The position numbers and the translations under genes are program-made. The notes under the pieces are model-generated. The model saw only the letters and a list, made by a program, of their open reading frames with translations. It was not told the DNA's origin and made no database searches. Positions 1-12,869 of a DNA stretch of 64,000 nt are shown here, in pieces. How positions within the stretch are numbered: position 1 is the first letter of the stretch; every line of letters starts with the position of its first letter. The stretch comes from Echinostoma caproni (Eukaryota > Platyhelminthes > Trematoda > Plagiorchiida > Echinostomatidae): assembly GCA_900618425.1 (NCBI GenBank), contig UZAN01039475.1, positions 31,168-95,167 of the forward strand, given 5' to 3'.

Positions 1-2373
1 TATATGCAAACTGAAGGGGGTTGACAGCATTTGAGGTGACCAACTGTAAACGAATCAGGATGGCTTTTTCCGTTAACTTTAGAGCCGCTGCGGTCAGGGC
101 GACAAAGTCCACTTCAGATCATGTATTATTTCCCCAAAAGTAGTTTTTGGGTGTTTTTCTCGAGGTATTGCGTAACCACAAATTTCCACACGTATTTGCT
201 CTAAACATCTTGAAAAGGAAAGCAATTATTGCTAGCTTCCACTCACAGTATCATCAGTTGTCGGGAAGCGATCATTGTCTGAACTAGTCGAATCATTTCA
301 TGAACTGAAAGTGGCAAGTAAGCAAAGAAGCACTGTGGTTGAGGCTTGTTTGGATTCAATGAATAAACTTATGAATAACTTGAATAACTTACGTACACTA
401 CGCTCCACTACACTATGCTGTCTATTCGGAGGCAAACTTAAAGCATACTGGACAAACTCGTGAGCCTCCTTGCCATGTCTTCTCGACAAAAAAACAAGGG
501 TTAACTGACCCGTCATAACTTTAAAAAAATGAGTATGATTTTATGCACGTACCAAAAGGTATTCAGTTACCAAATCGCATTGCACCTCATTCGTTAAAGC
601 CTAATTTACCCTGTTTGATTTTATAATTACGCAACCAATGGAAAGACATGACCGGGATTGTTTATCTTTATCGTAGTCTGTTTATGTAACTGTACACTAT
701 TATCTTGATAACTGTCTCCGTGCGATGGAAACCGGAATCCCTTGTTCCTGTACGTAAGGCAAACCCACAAAGGTAGACTATCCCCACCGCTAAACTGTTA
801 AGAAGTAACACAAGCTATAAACATTTCGCAAATCCATGTATAGGGAGAGACGGGAACTCCATTTCAACATCATGGTAAGGCGTATCTTGCATTCGAACTC
901 AGTTCTGTTCAATAAAATGCAGGATTTAAATACCCTAATTGTCATTTGAACTACGCATTGCACTCGTAAATAAACAAACATTTGGTTTTATCACGAACGT
1001 TTCGGAGGCGATAGTTGTGTAAGGTGAGTAAATCATTGGCATTAAAGCTTTTGAATAAGACATTTTTAAATTGTCATATCAATCATTAATGCAATTTTTT
1101 ATACTGTGGTAGGAGGAGTGACAAAGTTGTGAAATGTTGGTGCTTAGACCTCTGAGTTTTGAATAACTCCTGCACGTATTTCCCCAATTTCCAAATGTAT
1201 TTTTTGACTTTATTCGTGGCTAGTTCAGAAGCATTTCATACATTTAGAACAATGCCACGGTTGTATCACCAGGATCCTATGTTTTACAATCGACTCCTAT
1301 CTAAAACATATTTATTTGGATTAATTAGCCACATCTAACGCGATAGATGATTGGTTTTGAGACTTTTATATTCAATACCATAATTTTCCAATTTAAGATG
1401 TCACAATATAAATTAGAGTTACCCCAAAATCAATTTAAGATGTCATGTTGCTATATGGATAGTACAGCAGTGTGAACGCTCCGTCGTTTAACCTTCTCGC
1501 GTACTTGTTGTCATGTCTAGTCCATCCGTGTGGTGAAGGCACGCCTGCTGTACAGTCCAAGTTGACTAGGCCTGTCTAACACTCGTGGTTGTAAACATGG
1601 TGTGGTTTCTCGCACGGGTTAGCTGGGCAAGCACCAGGCCCGATTTGCGGCTGTACTATCCGACCAATCGATTAATGAACCAGACCAGTCATGTGATCAT
1701 TGGGCCGGCATAGGAGGAGGATAAGTTTTGAATCAGATGCTGCTTATGTGTTGGTATAGCAACACAGAATAATCAGGTGTGGAACGATGCGCCATGTGGG
1801 AAACTATGACTGGAGAAGGTTTAAGCGGTGACGACGCGGGCCAACGTTTGACTCTTCTAAGTTACACGTACTATTTTTCTAAGCCCTTTCAGGAGACGCA
1901 TAATAATAATAAAACTTGTCTTATGTACGGAATACAATATCCACAATTATAAGCCAACACAAAACTCTTCTTTGAGTATTACTAACTGGCTTTTTTCTTG
2001 TTGAACGATCTTCCTAACTTCGGATGAGATAGAACTCCGGAGGAAAGAAATAACAAATATTATGGAAAAATGCATATTTATTTTATAAAAGTTGTTCAAT
2101 AGGTTTTATATCGTGCTTCTTGCATAGCAAAATACGGCGAAGATAGTTCTCTTCCACCTTCAGAATAGTAGCAATTACAATTGTAATACTTTTGCACTAA
2201 CCCCAATGTGAGATTGGTCCAGTTTCAGTTTCATTTTGCACATTAACCATGCACTATTGTGCTCGGTTTTGGTTACTGTCTTTTGGTTGTCCATTTGGAT
2301 GAATATTAGGAATAGGACAGGAAAGGTTGAAATTAGGATCGTAGAGAAAATTCAGAATTCCAATGGACTAATG
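1..2373. other. No recognisable gene
   Basis: AT-rich sequence with only short open frames (the longest about 70 codons) and no protein or RNA family that I recognise. I see no repeat shared with the rest of the window. It is most simply intron or intergenic DNA. Confidence 0.6.
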
Positions 2374-2694
2374 TTACAGAGTACTTGAGAAGATGTACGA
2401 ACGCCACCGTTTACGACACGCAGCTATATCATTCAGTGTCTCAAACCATCGGGTACCCTCATCCCGGGTGCCCCATCGAAAGGGCCTAAAGGGACCTATA
2501 TGACCCAGACTTCTAATTGTGGTTTTCATACTCTCATGCCAGGTATTCCCTTGACCACCTTTGGCTTTCTTCCACCCACTTCCTGCCTCGGCAAACACCG
2601 CTCGCCGTGGCAATCTATTTGGTGACATGCGTAACACATGCTCTAAACAACGCATCCTATTGAGGGCGACCATTTGCTCCAATGTACGCCGCAA
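2374..2694 (-). pseudogene. RTE-like LINE, C-terminal end of reverse transcriptase ORF
   Basis: The minus-strand frame encodes about 106 residues that match the characteristic tail of RTE-clade non-LTR retrotransposon polyproteins. The recognisable pieces, in order, are RMRCLEHVLRM, then PNRLPRRAVFAEAG, then a Trp-Lys-Lys-Ala-Lys-Gly-Gly-Gln segment followed by TWHESMK, then a final WFETLNDIAACRKRWRS. In intact elements this segment follows the reverse transcriptase core and is several hundred residues away from the endonuclease. Here it lies immediately next to an endonuclease fragment (2751-3157), so the catalytic reverse transcriptase is missing. The frame ends at a stop near 2374. It is a dead, internally deleted copy. 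Recognition is by eye from family knowledge. The clade (RTE rather than another LINE) is less certain than the LINE assignment. Confidence 0.8.
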
Positions 2695-2750
2695 TTAGCT
2701 AAAACTCGGCGCTTAACCTCACTATTGCTCGTCCGGTTACTCCACCGGAT

Positions 2751-3157
2751 TTACTTCCGATGTTCATTGAGTCCTTTGCCTGGTAACTGAACTGATAGGC
2801 GATCGGAGAGTTCTTCTTCGATAGCCAATTTGCAGCATTTGCTGATGTCGTACAGTGGGTATTTCTTGTCGGTGGCATTTTCGTGTTTCTTTGCCATGTG
2901 TAAGGAGAATTCTGCACGTAATAAAGCGTGATCCGCATGCACAAGTGTGTACCAGTCAGAACGTCCGTCTTGAATCGACCGTCTCCAGCGGTGAGTGATG
3001 GCAGTTTGGTCGATCTGGGTACAGAGCAGTGAAGAGGTAGGCGGTGTTCCTCTAAGGTGGTGTCGTTTCTTGGGCGAGAACTTCGTGTTTGGCAGGAACC
3101 ATCCGTGGTGCAACACAATGTGAAACGACGATGTATTCGCGCTATCGTACTATTCAC
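2751..3157 (-). pseudogene. RTE-like LINE, end of AP-endonuclease domain
   Basis: A minus-strand frame (about 121 codons, starting near 3116) contains LHHGWFLPNTKF, then TQIDQTAITHRWRRSIQD, then DWYTLVHADHALLRAEFSLH. This is the pattern of the end of the apurinic endonuclease domain of RTE-type LINEs, whose usual form has an Ile-Asp-His-Ile-Ala-Ile-Ser core followed by Arg-Trp-Arg-Gly and a Ser/Ala-Asp-His-Ala-Leu-Val motif. The catalytic DH pair near the domain end is kept. An overlapping frame (2699-3157) is open but is not the coding one. The N-terminal half of the endonuclease is absent or unrecognisable above 3157, and the next recognisable LINE segment downstream is the polyprotein tail at 2374-2694, in another frame. 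It belongs to the same truncated insertion. Confidence 0.75.
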
Positions 3158-3159
3158 AT

Positions 3160-5870
3160 AGAGAAATCACGTCTTAAATTGATGTTTGGACATCTTTAAT
3201 TGAAAAAGGTATAGTTACGGAATTCTTTTGGGTTTATAGAAAAATGTCCTTATCGAGCGAACTGTGAAGTAATAGGCACTTAGTAGATCGAAACCAATAA
3301 GTCGTTTGGAGGTTTCTCTCACAATATTCGGTAGCATTAGTCATTTCGATTCATGTTCTCCGTTAGAAAATGAAATCGCGTCGAACATTTTGTTGATAAA
3401 TTATGTTGGTATGGCTTCGGAAATAAATGTTTGGCGAGAAATCGACCTTTAAAATTCAACACAACCCGTTTGACAGAACTAAAAGAAAGCAAAATGCACT
3501 GTTGTTCGTGAATTTTTCGGGGGACTTCTTCCGTGTAAATCACGTGCTCCAAGATTGCACACTGATTTATCAGAAACATCGATAACTTTTACGGATGAAT
3601 GCATGTTGGTTTGCAGCACGTGATCAATCTCTAATTGCTTATCACAAACAAGTATTCCGTTTGACTTAGCCAATTACAACACAGCTGGTCGATCGGTAGT
3701 TGTGTTTCTGAACGGTAGGATTTTGAATGAAGACTTCAATCTGCATGACACAGAAGGTTTCACAGAAAAATGACAAGTGGGTGCACAAACTTTCAAAGCT
3801 GTTATACCAAATGCTACGTCAATTAACTGGTATGGGTACCGTTCGAGTGGAATCAAATAAGCCTACGAAAACGAACCTGATAAATGACTGTTTGTGAAAA
3901 CATCACAGCGTTGCGGATCAACTAACAGAACACACACCAAGAAAAATATGTTACGCTTGACCGCATTTTCCGAAATGGAAAAGGTGAGAAAATAAATTGA
4001 TCTATACGTCAAGTAAATGGAGTTCGCAGTTAATGCGTTGATGTACCATCTCGTGGAAAATGTCTCTCTTCTCTTTTTATCAAATGACCCTAATTAAATA
4101 ATATGAACTGATGAGTTAATCTAGCCACCAGAAAGTTACCAAACTAGCTATACGGCGGAAATATCCTCATCAACTTGCTCGATCCTATCCAGCCGTACTC
4201 GGAAGCTCCCATATTGAGTACAAAATGCTTCAGAAAATTGAACACGAACGGTTCCTTTTCGACCAAAGTTAGTTATCTGTTTCAAGTGCATTCATTTCAA
4301 CGAGTACAATTTCATCACAGCTGTTCAATGCGGGTGAGTATATCAAAACTTTTGTAAGGCTTCTCAGGTCTTGAGGAGAGGGCACACTCAAACTAGGCTA
4401 CACAATTTACGCCAAGGCTGATTTCGCTGAATCTCAACTGGTGCAATACCGCAGCAACCAATGGCTTACATTGTCCGACATTCACTCAGTTACGTACAAA
4501 AAATGCAGGGACGAATTATCTCACTTTTTATAACTGCGCAGTCTGTGATAGTGTAAATGGCCTTTGGTTTTGCACACATAAGCACATACTCTTATTTTCC
4601 ATGTTCTAGTTGCAATCAACTCCAAAAATCTAAACAGTCGGAAACGGTGTTAGTATACATGACCCTAGATCTTCTCGCCGAGTCCTGACCAGGATTTATC
4701 ATCAGCAGACGTCGGGTAACAGAACGCACAGGTTGTTTGCGTCCTCTGTTTTCCTGGGAAAGATCAGTTGGTAACGGTGAAATGTAGTGGAGTGTGTTAC
4801 TGATGGCGTTCGAACAAACTCAATCAATCAAATTGCCGAGAACGGTTACCCAGGCAGTTAATTGTGTTCAGTCAAACAATGGAGCAGAAATCAGCAGTGC
4901 ATACCGTCCCCGAGAAGCTAGCGTACATTCGTCCTCCTTTCAAAGCCACCGATATCCATCTAGTAATGGAAGATCCATTAAAATATGGGGCAAGCATTTA
5001 CAATGCTACCAACAAGTCATGCATTCCCACTTCAGTCACCAAACAACCTAGAAACTGACCGCCAGATCACACGTAACACCGAAATTTGGATATGAATGTC
5101 GAGCAACTTCCATTGGCATAATATGCAGGCTGTTATATACAAGGATCCAAGAGCACATTCCATGAGAGGGTAGATGTCAGCTGACTGAGCCACATGATCA
5201 AAGGTCATTATTAACACCCGAAACCTACGCAACCGTATCACACACAACAACACCTACTCCACCAATTTTTATCATAACCAACTACCAAGAACATCAAAGA
5301 ACTCCAATGTTTTTATCATAACGCATTCGGTTTTGGTGATTTTGTTACCAAATTCATCAAGCCATGCTCACAGTGCCATTATGCCTTCCATTACGGCATT
5401 TAATTTGTATTTCTCTTTCTAGTTGACGAACTGTTTTTGATTTATCTTTTTGATTCTTAATTACACGTATATACTGATATAGGTTACCCGAAATTAATTT
5501 TTTTTATGCGCTGAGCTACTAGAAAAATATAATTTTAAAACTTATCGTGTTCAGTGACAGTATAGGGTGATACACTTAGAAGATAAAAGAATATTGAGCT
5601 TGCTGCATTTTTCATCTCTCTATGTTTACTTTATGACTGGCATTGCAGCCTACGTTTGAAGTGGTATCAGTCTATTATTATGTTCTCTAAGAGCTCACAG
5701 TTGACCATTATATTCCATTGAGATGGGATGCAATATCTTATCGAAAAATTACTTCAGAATTATTTTCTACCATTTTTTCTATTTTCTATTTTCCCCTGTG
5801 TGTTCTTCTATTTGAGTTACCGACAAGGCTGATTGACCTTGAGTTCGCACAAATGTAAGTGACTCATAAT
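3160..5870. other. No recognisable gene
   Basis: Short open frames only. A plus-strand frame at 4864-5058 is open for 64 codons, but I recognise nothing in it. Near 4680-4740, on the minus strand, a CTGCTGATGATAAATCC segment loosely resembles the hammerhead SINE core found elsewhere, but it lacks the downstream GAAA, so I do not call it. Confidence 0.5.
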
Positions 5871-5875
5871 GGTAC

Positions 5876-6139
5876 TCATGCTTGAAACTCTAAAACTACA
5901 CATCTGAATGGTGCGTCAAGAAATTCCCCCTGGCCGTAAACGACCACACAATGACTCATCATCAATGCGGTCAGACAGAAGTTCCTTGTCTGGTGACGTA
6001 TATCATTTTCCTCGCGCAATAACACCACTGGGTCCGAGGAATCGATGATCTCGCTCATCACTCGCCTGTCGGGCTTCCCAATTTCATACAGCTTGTTCAG
6101 GTCTATTCGTTTCGTACTGATCTTACAAGCATCAGACAT
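5876..6139 (-). CDS. Unrecognised candidate exon (weak)
   Basis: A minus-strand frame begins with an ATG at 6139-6137 and stays open for about 87 codons to a TGA at 5876-5878. The predicted peptide is hydrophilic at the start (MSDACKISTKRIDLNKLY), has an acidic middle (SDPVVLLREENDIRH) and a hydrophobic stretch (LTALMMSHCVVVYG). Codon use is mixed, local GC is higher than in the flanks, and the composition looks more protein-like than most chance frames here. No family is recognised and no convincing splice sites were found. At this length an open frame by chance is quite possible, so this is a lead rather than a gene. Confidence 0.15.
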   Translation of the reverse strand: MSDACKISTKRIDLNKLYEIGKPDRRVMSEIIDSSDPVVLLREENDIRHQTRNFCLTALMMSHCVVVYGQGEFLDAPFRCVVLEFQA

Positions 6140-6144
6140 CAAAT

Positions 6145-8405
6145 GAATACATTATTCAGCACAACATGAGATGTAAAGTTCCGAGACAGTTCATGGTTTA
6201 TATGAGAATATTTAGAAGTGATATATCGAACGGAATGACACAATGATTGTTTGCAGTGTTCTTTTAAGAAACTCTGATTTCCGTGAACACACCGTTATTT
6301 GCAATAGACGGTTAAGCGGTAAATCAGTCAAAGTCTTGTTGCCTAACCAAAAAGAAATGTGGTAACAGAATACAGTTCTAGGTGAGCACAAGTGGGCGAG
6401 GGGAGGTGCGGCATGGAAAAGGTTCAAAAGAAATTTCACACAAGTAAATCACGCGGTCCATATATTGATATTTGTCAGTGACCGCCATCGTTTGGTTAAT
6501 CATGTTATTACCAACAGTAACGAGGTCACATTTTTTTCATTTTGCGTTCCCCTCCCGGTATGAGTGTTTACTTATTTTTCTCGANGAAAGGGAAAAATGT
6601 TTAGACTCAACAGTAAAATCCGACAACACGACTTCCGGAGTGAAAAGATGGTGATCAACAACGATTGATGCTAAATGCCTGTTTGAACACCATGTCACTT
6701 TTCTCAATTACAAGGGAGGATGAACAATGATGTGATACACCAAAGGATTACTATTTTGTGAGTAAGTGCGTGGCGATTCATGAAACTCTCAGAAAATTTT
6801 TTTTATCTGTAGCGGTTCCCATGATTCTGCAGTTACAGTTTGGCTTTACGACTTGGGGTCCATTAGCATCATACTGTCCCAAACCTGACAAGAGGGTACT
6901 GAACTCGATTGCAGTCCGAATTCCATTTTTCGCGGAACTACTGAAACGTGAATTGAAAAATTCGCAATCTCTGCACAACATTTATTGACTTCTTGATTCA
7001 CAGCGGAATCACGAATCTATCGGACCAACTGATGTAATCTCATAAACACAAAACCATTCCGTTTTCACAGGCCTCATTCGTCTGTTTCCATATAATTTGA
7101 TGGTTTCGGGGTGTACTATAAAATATCCATTGACGAAGCACCTACGGCTGCAACACAATTGACCGTTTTCACACAATTCTAATTTGAAGTTTTATTTTTC
7201 AAAGTATTCATATATAAGCGGAACGTAAGTTCATAAGTTCCATCAAAAGATCCGTTGTGTCATACGTTTCTTCAGAGCTAACCGTATTAAGATCAGCTTA
7301 CATTGAGTCTATATTCATGACCAAGCACAAGGACACCGTTTTTCTCCCAGGAAACGTTTAGTATTTTCGATCTGTTGTAAAACCAACAATAGGGGTTTCA
7401 AATCTTTTGTTGAAATCCGTTTGATAAATACGATTTGGAAATAGTTTCCTCACAGCTAAAATATTTTCAGTGATCTGAGGGATCCCACGTAAATGAATAC
7501 CCAACTTTCTCCTAATAAAAATTGGTGTTCAGACGTATACTGGGTGACTGTCGAAATTCGGTTCAAGATCTCAAGTGTTATTGTAACAAGAAAAACTCAT
7601 CCGTTGTAGAATAATCTGTTGAAACAAGTATTCTGATGTCAATGGCTTGAATCAATCTTGCCTTTTTGATCAATCTACGCTTAAGTCGAACCGAGTTGAT
7701 GACTACACTATAAAAGAGGAACACATTATTCATGAATTATTACTTGCTGTCAAATGATTTATGCTTCCAGGTTTTATTGGTGATGATCTATTTTTATCGC
7801 ACTGAGCCTCACCGAATAATCTTAAATTGTAATATGAAATGATATTTATTTAAAAAGTTCCTCCGTCGGTCTTCCTTTGTTAATTGTAACTGATGATCAT
7901 GTGAAAATGGGTGTTTATATCTCATTCGAGTGAATGCCTGCACAGGAAGGTAGGCGTCCTACGTAGGGAAAAATAAACCGCAGTTTCATCTTTGATGGTG
8001 AAAATGAAAATTTCGAGATGCTATTCTAGTGTAAATGTATGGTCAATTGCTGGATACATCCCAAATCTATCCTTCTGTCATCTATGAAGCAAATTAGTTG
8101 TAAATCTCCTCCCTCACTAATTACCGCCAAATAACGATACCGTTGTGTTTTCCGGTATTTTATCAGGATGTATAGCCTGTGGAAATACTTATATATTTAC
8201 ACACATAATGGCAGTAGCCAGCATATTTATTATAGAATCCAAACATGTCCATTGACGAATTAGGAAATAAAAGTAGCTCGAGAATCAAATGCTCACCAAA
8301 GCTAGGTATCAATCTGATGCTTTTCTTTTAATCACAATTGCCGTACCCTAATCTGAGGTTATGATTCTGTATTCTTGGACACGTATTACGTCTACCGATA
8401 TCTCC
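6145..8405. other. No recognisable gene
   Basis: AT-rich sequence with short frames only. One ambiguous base lies at 6585. A plus-strand frame at 6758-6988 is open for 76 codons but has no recognisable motif. I see nothing else. Confidence 0.55.
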
Positions 8406-8409
8406 GATG

Positions 8410-8425
8410 GTGATGATGATGATGA
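8410..8425. repeat. (TGA)n microsatellite
   Basis: Five consecutive TGA units in otherwise unique AT-rich sequence. Confidence 0.85.
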
Positions 8426-8915
8426 GCAACGGCTGAGCTAATTTTTTTACTTGCTTTCATCATACCATAAATGTAGTTTTACTTTAATTTTTACAGTGAC
8501 GTTACACATAATCTTGTTTACGCAAGATTCCTTGAACAGAAAGTGTTACATCGTGCTGGTTAATTAATTTGTTTACATAGAAATTTTCCTCCTAAACATT
8601 TTTCTTGCTCTTAATTTAGGTTTTGCATTTATCACTCGTATTTCATTCCTTACGACGAACTACCAGTACGGAATTTTCTAATTTCCAAATGAGCTCTTGT
8701 TTGTTTAGTCTGTGGGATCCTCGATCCTTGATGACGCGCGCTGTTGCCATACCGATACTTTATCCAAATCCGTCTTATACTCATCTACTGCATGTTGTAC
8801 ATGTGTACATGTGTATATACTGAACTGTGCAGATAGATTGTTTGAGATTCGAAATATTTGTATTTTGTGTCCTTCTTGTTCGATTTGTTCTGTATGTAAA
8901 TACCCCGCAGTTTAC

Positions 8916-9178
8916 CTTCAATACTTGCCGATAAGATTTTGATAGACCTCTCATGTGGATGGAAGATTTTTCGACCGGAAAGTTCATATAGATCAGTTCC
9001 TTTGACGCCACTTTATCAGGACAAATCTGTAGGGACATTGGGAAACTGCATTTAAAACTAAACTTCATGTGCTGCTTGTTTGTTAGATGCCTGTGCCAGA
9101 GGATGCTGTTTCTTCTAAACTGTTCCGTGAACCTAGCTATCTTAGTGAACGAAGCCAAAACAAATCGTTTTATAGATG
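8916..9178 (-). CDS. Unrecognised candidate internal exon (weak)
   Basis: On the minus strand a 263-base open segment is bounded by a plausible 3' splice site (pyrimidine-containing tract ending CACTTGCAG, exon starting at 9178) and a plausible 5' splice site (TTGAAG followed by GTAAAC, exon ending at 8916). The frame reads through the whole segment. The peptide includes KRFVLASFTKIARFTEQF, FSFKCSFPMSLQICPDKV and ELIYMNFPVEKSSIHMRG. The open frame continues past both splice-like sites and is about 139 codons in total, one of the longer ones in the window. I recognise no domain. Splice-like sequences are common by chance. Confidence 0.18.
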
Positions 9179-9204
9179 CTGCAAGTGATTCACAAGACAT
9201 AAAA

Positions 9205-11640
9205 ACAATTTATTAGGAAACCAGGATCGTTGAAAAAACATCGGTATTCAGCAAAGAGGATTTCATAACAGAAAATGAGCTAAATCTCCCTAAATGAGAA
9301 TAGTACTCGTGGAAAATAGTGACGCCTTAGGGTCGCCCAGAATTAAACAATTTGGGCCTTTATCGGTTTAGATAACCAAATATATGCACATCCACATTTT
9401 TCATCGGCTTCTGGGTTAGCATGCTGCCAGTGCCACCATAACAATAAGAATCACACGGGATGGGTGAAGTGGGATACAGAATAGGGGGACAAGCAGGTTT
9501 AGCAGTTACGATGGATAACAGGCAGCTTTTGTACGGCCGCGGCTCTTTTCTGAATGTTCACTGTACCTTTGTATCGTCAATAATGAAAAAGAAGTAAAGA
9601 TATACGCAAAAGACATAAAAGTAGTAAACAGAATTTGGAAACCAGTCGAAATACGGCAATATCAATCAATAAGAAGTTTCACAGTGCCAAAATTTGAAAT
9701 GTTAAATATATTCACGCATAAACCTTTTCACGAAAACAGGCTTTGAAATATTCGTTCACGGACATACATGTGGGTTTCTCCAATTTTAGGATAAACTGAT
9801 TGCATATATTCTATTAACATCCGACTACTGAAACTAGAATATACCGAGTCGTAGCTGGTGGAGTGTAAAATCTCAATATCGAAGTTTTCTCATCCACATT
9901 TTTCCCACAGCGTACTGACAAAATATGTATCGTATTCCACCCAAATGTCAAAGGTACAAGCAATTTAATCCTACTCTTTTAATAATAAATCAATGTCCAA
10001 TTTTCAAATTTATGGTATCATAATTTATTACCTATGTTCTGCTTTAATGTTTTAAATGTTCAGGGTAATCCATATCGTATGTCCTGCCTCGCCGTATGAC
10101 CGACGCGAGTGCCCTACCAAAATACATGAGAGAGAACACATGTTAAGGATATCAGTCAGAGCGTATTTCATGATCATGATGCGAATACTGGACGTACGGG
10201 AACGACGTGGTGACGCACCAATCTGATCGTGTACTTGACAGTTTAATGAATAAATCGTACGACTTCTGTCTGATTCGTCCAAGTCATCCAATCCGGAATC
10301 GTGTCGCCTTAAGTTTCACAAGCGTGTTTATGGTGTTACGCTTATATCTGAGTGGCTTGGCGGGTAATGGGAGCTACGTCCTAACACCGTATTACAAAGT
10401 AACGCACAGAATCCAGTTTCACTTCATATCCCAAACAGAATGCATGAGGTTCTATTGACAAATCTACAAAGTGCCATTCCGAAGCACTTTCATCCAGTTT
10501 CTTGTAGCGAGGCGTACTTTCATCACACAATGTAAACAAACTTAGCTTGTTTACCGGCAGCTACCTTTACAGCAAACTGTTGTGGCAAGTGATTCTGTTG
10601 TTCTTATATTGGCAAACCCACATAAAGTGAACATTTTTCAATCACTTACTCTTTTAGGGATCAGTATTTCTTTCTTCTGTTGATGAATTTATCTGTATGA
10701 AACTAAACGGTAGCATGCATTCTGATATCCGTCGTCATCTGTGCTCAAGTAGGCGAATTTGTTTAGAATTACTTACATTCCATTGTTACGTTTTTGTGCA
10801 AAGTTTAGGGTTTCAGTGTAACGGTTGTGAAAAGATAACATCAAAATTTTCAGATCCAGTCGAAGTTCTCACGGTCTCCAAAAAGCACACTAAACGATTT
10901 TCACAAAGGTAACAATATACTTATAATACGTACAGAAAAATACAAAGTGTTAGGTTGGTTACACTCCCAATAGGAGCAAGGTTATGAAATGTGAACCCAA
11001 TGAAAGGAAGTTTGTCGATAATTGGGATCCATAGATTGATGAAGTCCAAACTGGTTGATAAACCCTCAGTCTTCGGTTACGATTAGTCGGAAAAGATCTT
11101 TATTTGACTCTCTTTCAAAATCATCAATGCGTATTCACTGTTTATTGACCACCATTGAGGTATATGATCTGTCAAACAAAAAGTACCTAATCAGCACGTA
11201 ACTGCCGGTATACATTTCGATAGATGTTGTATCTGTCAGTGAATCCATTCGGTGGCAAACACGCCGCATATGGTCTTGCGATCGTAAAGTTATACCTAAA
11301 GTCAGTCACATGATCGGAACCTTTTTACGGCATGAAAATAAGCCTGTGGTATTTATGTTCAGAAGAATAGAAAAATTTAGAGTGTTTATCACGTGGACAA
11401 ATAATAGGCGAAAGTGAGGTGAATTCATTTGCACCAATTCCGTTCAGTGTAAACAACTATTCCCAAACACATGACACGTGACCCGAGTCGAAATCGTTCT
11501 TGATACAAAATGTACTGGAGTGACACCAACAAAGTGCAACATTGACAACTAGCTGCCCCGTTAAACCAATAAGTCAAAGCACAGCTTAAAATAACAACTG
11601 TTTTTTTGCAGATCGTGCAGAATGAATATCATCGTACACA
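9205..11640. other. No recognisable gene
   Basis: Short frames only. The longest (10052-10291 minus, 10207-10458 plus) overlap each other on opposite strands and have no recognisable motif. The segment near 11150 contains CAATGGTGGTCAA on the minus strand. The same 13 bases occur downstream of the tRNA-like head at 56.7 kb, so a worn SINE tail may lie here, but I cannot define it. Confidence 0.5.
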
Positions 11641-11646
11641 GGTTTG

Positions 11647-11664
11647 TATATATATATATATATA
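11647..11664. repeat. (TA)n microsatellite
   Basis: Nine uninterrupted TA units. Confidence 0.9.
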
Positions 11665-12869
11665 ATTTTAATCAGTAATGCAAATTCACAGGTGCTTTCT
11701 ACCAACGTTCTTTGGATTATTTCTCGCCTTAGTACATGTCAATAATTTTCTAGTTATTTTGCAACCAACCCTGTTTCGACCCTAACTACGTTTGTTAGGT
11801 AGAAACAACTTCTCCCGGTCGGTGAGCTCATTTTAAAAGAATTTCTAGTACGACCGTTTTAAAATGCAACCTACGCATACTGTATAAATCAGCGCTGTGT
11901 GGTGGTGTGGGCGGGATATTGTGTGCTACATCTTACAGTGTGACACGGACTATATCCACCCCATCTTTCACTCCCTCCCTTCAAAAACACACTTCTAGCA
12001 ATCACACTTATTCCTCAAGAAATAAACCCATTCATTATTCATGATGCATCCTAAATATGTATCCAGCAGTTCAAGTGTTCTTTCACTAAACTTATCAACA
12101 ATTGGCTGGTTTTTTATTACTTAGACAACAAAAGGATATTTGCGTTATTTATTTTATAATTAGTCAATGTTTTACCGTGTTGAGTCCTAAATAAATCATG
12201 ATTAACAAACCATTCTCTATCATTCTATATAAGTAATTTACTTTTTCGTCGTGTTCACATAAATCATCCCAAGAAATTCAAAAAAATTGATTATTGTTGT
12301 TTTTAAAATTGATCTACAAATAGTCTGCGGATACACGCCGATCAAAAGGTTTTAATTCAAACATAGTCGGGGTTTACGCGCTCCAAAGGTTATCGCGTCT
12401 ATTAGCTAGAAAAACAGCCGGACCAACTAGTGCATGCTCGTCCCGGTGCCTTGATAACATGCAAATAATTTGTCGATGTGAGGCTAAAACGACCGATGAC
12501 ACATACCTCAACAGTGATATTTCCTGGTAATCTAAAACATTTAGGTTTCAAAAAGGGCTGTTCCAAGCATGAGTTTGAGCAGTGTTATAAAATCTATTGA
12601 TGTGGGCTCCGCATTGAACGGATTCAAGTGTGAGTTATCAAGAATCTCGGATTCATGCTGATATGCCTTCATAAATTTCCTTCTCCTGGAATACGAGCTC
12701 AGACACTGGTGTGTCATTATCTAACCAAACACTTGATCGGCCAATTGTAATGCCCCATTACGCAGGTGTTGACCGAGTTCGTATAACAGGACTCTAATTT
12801 TTCAAACACATTTCAGTTTTCAATTTCATAATTCTTATTGCGTTTGATTCACAGTTAATTGTAGTTAGT

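Noticed and set aside
4109..4150. CTGATGAG followed by GAAA 15 bases later on the plus strand
   Set aside because: The intervening bases do not form stem II, there is no GTC with a pairing stem I strand, and no SINE sequence surrounds it.
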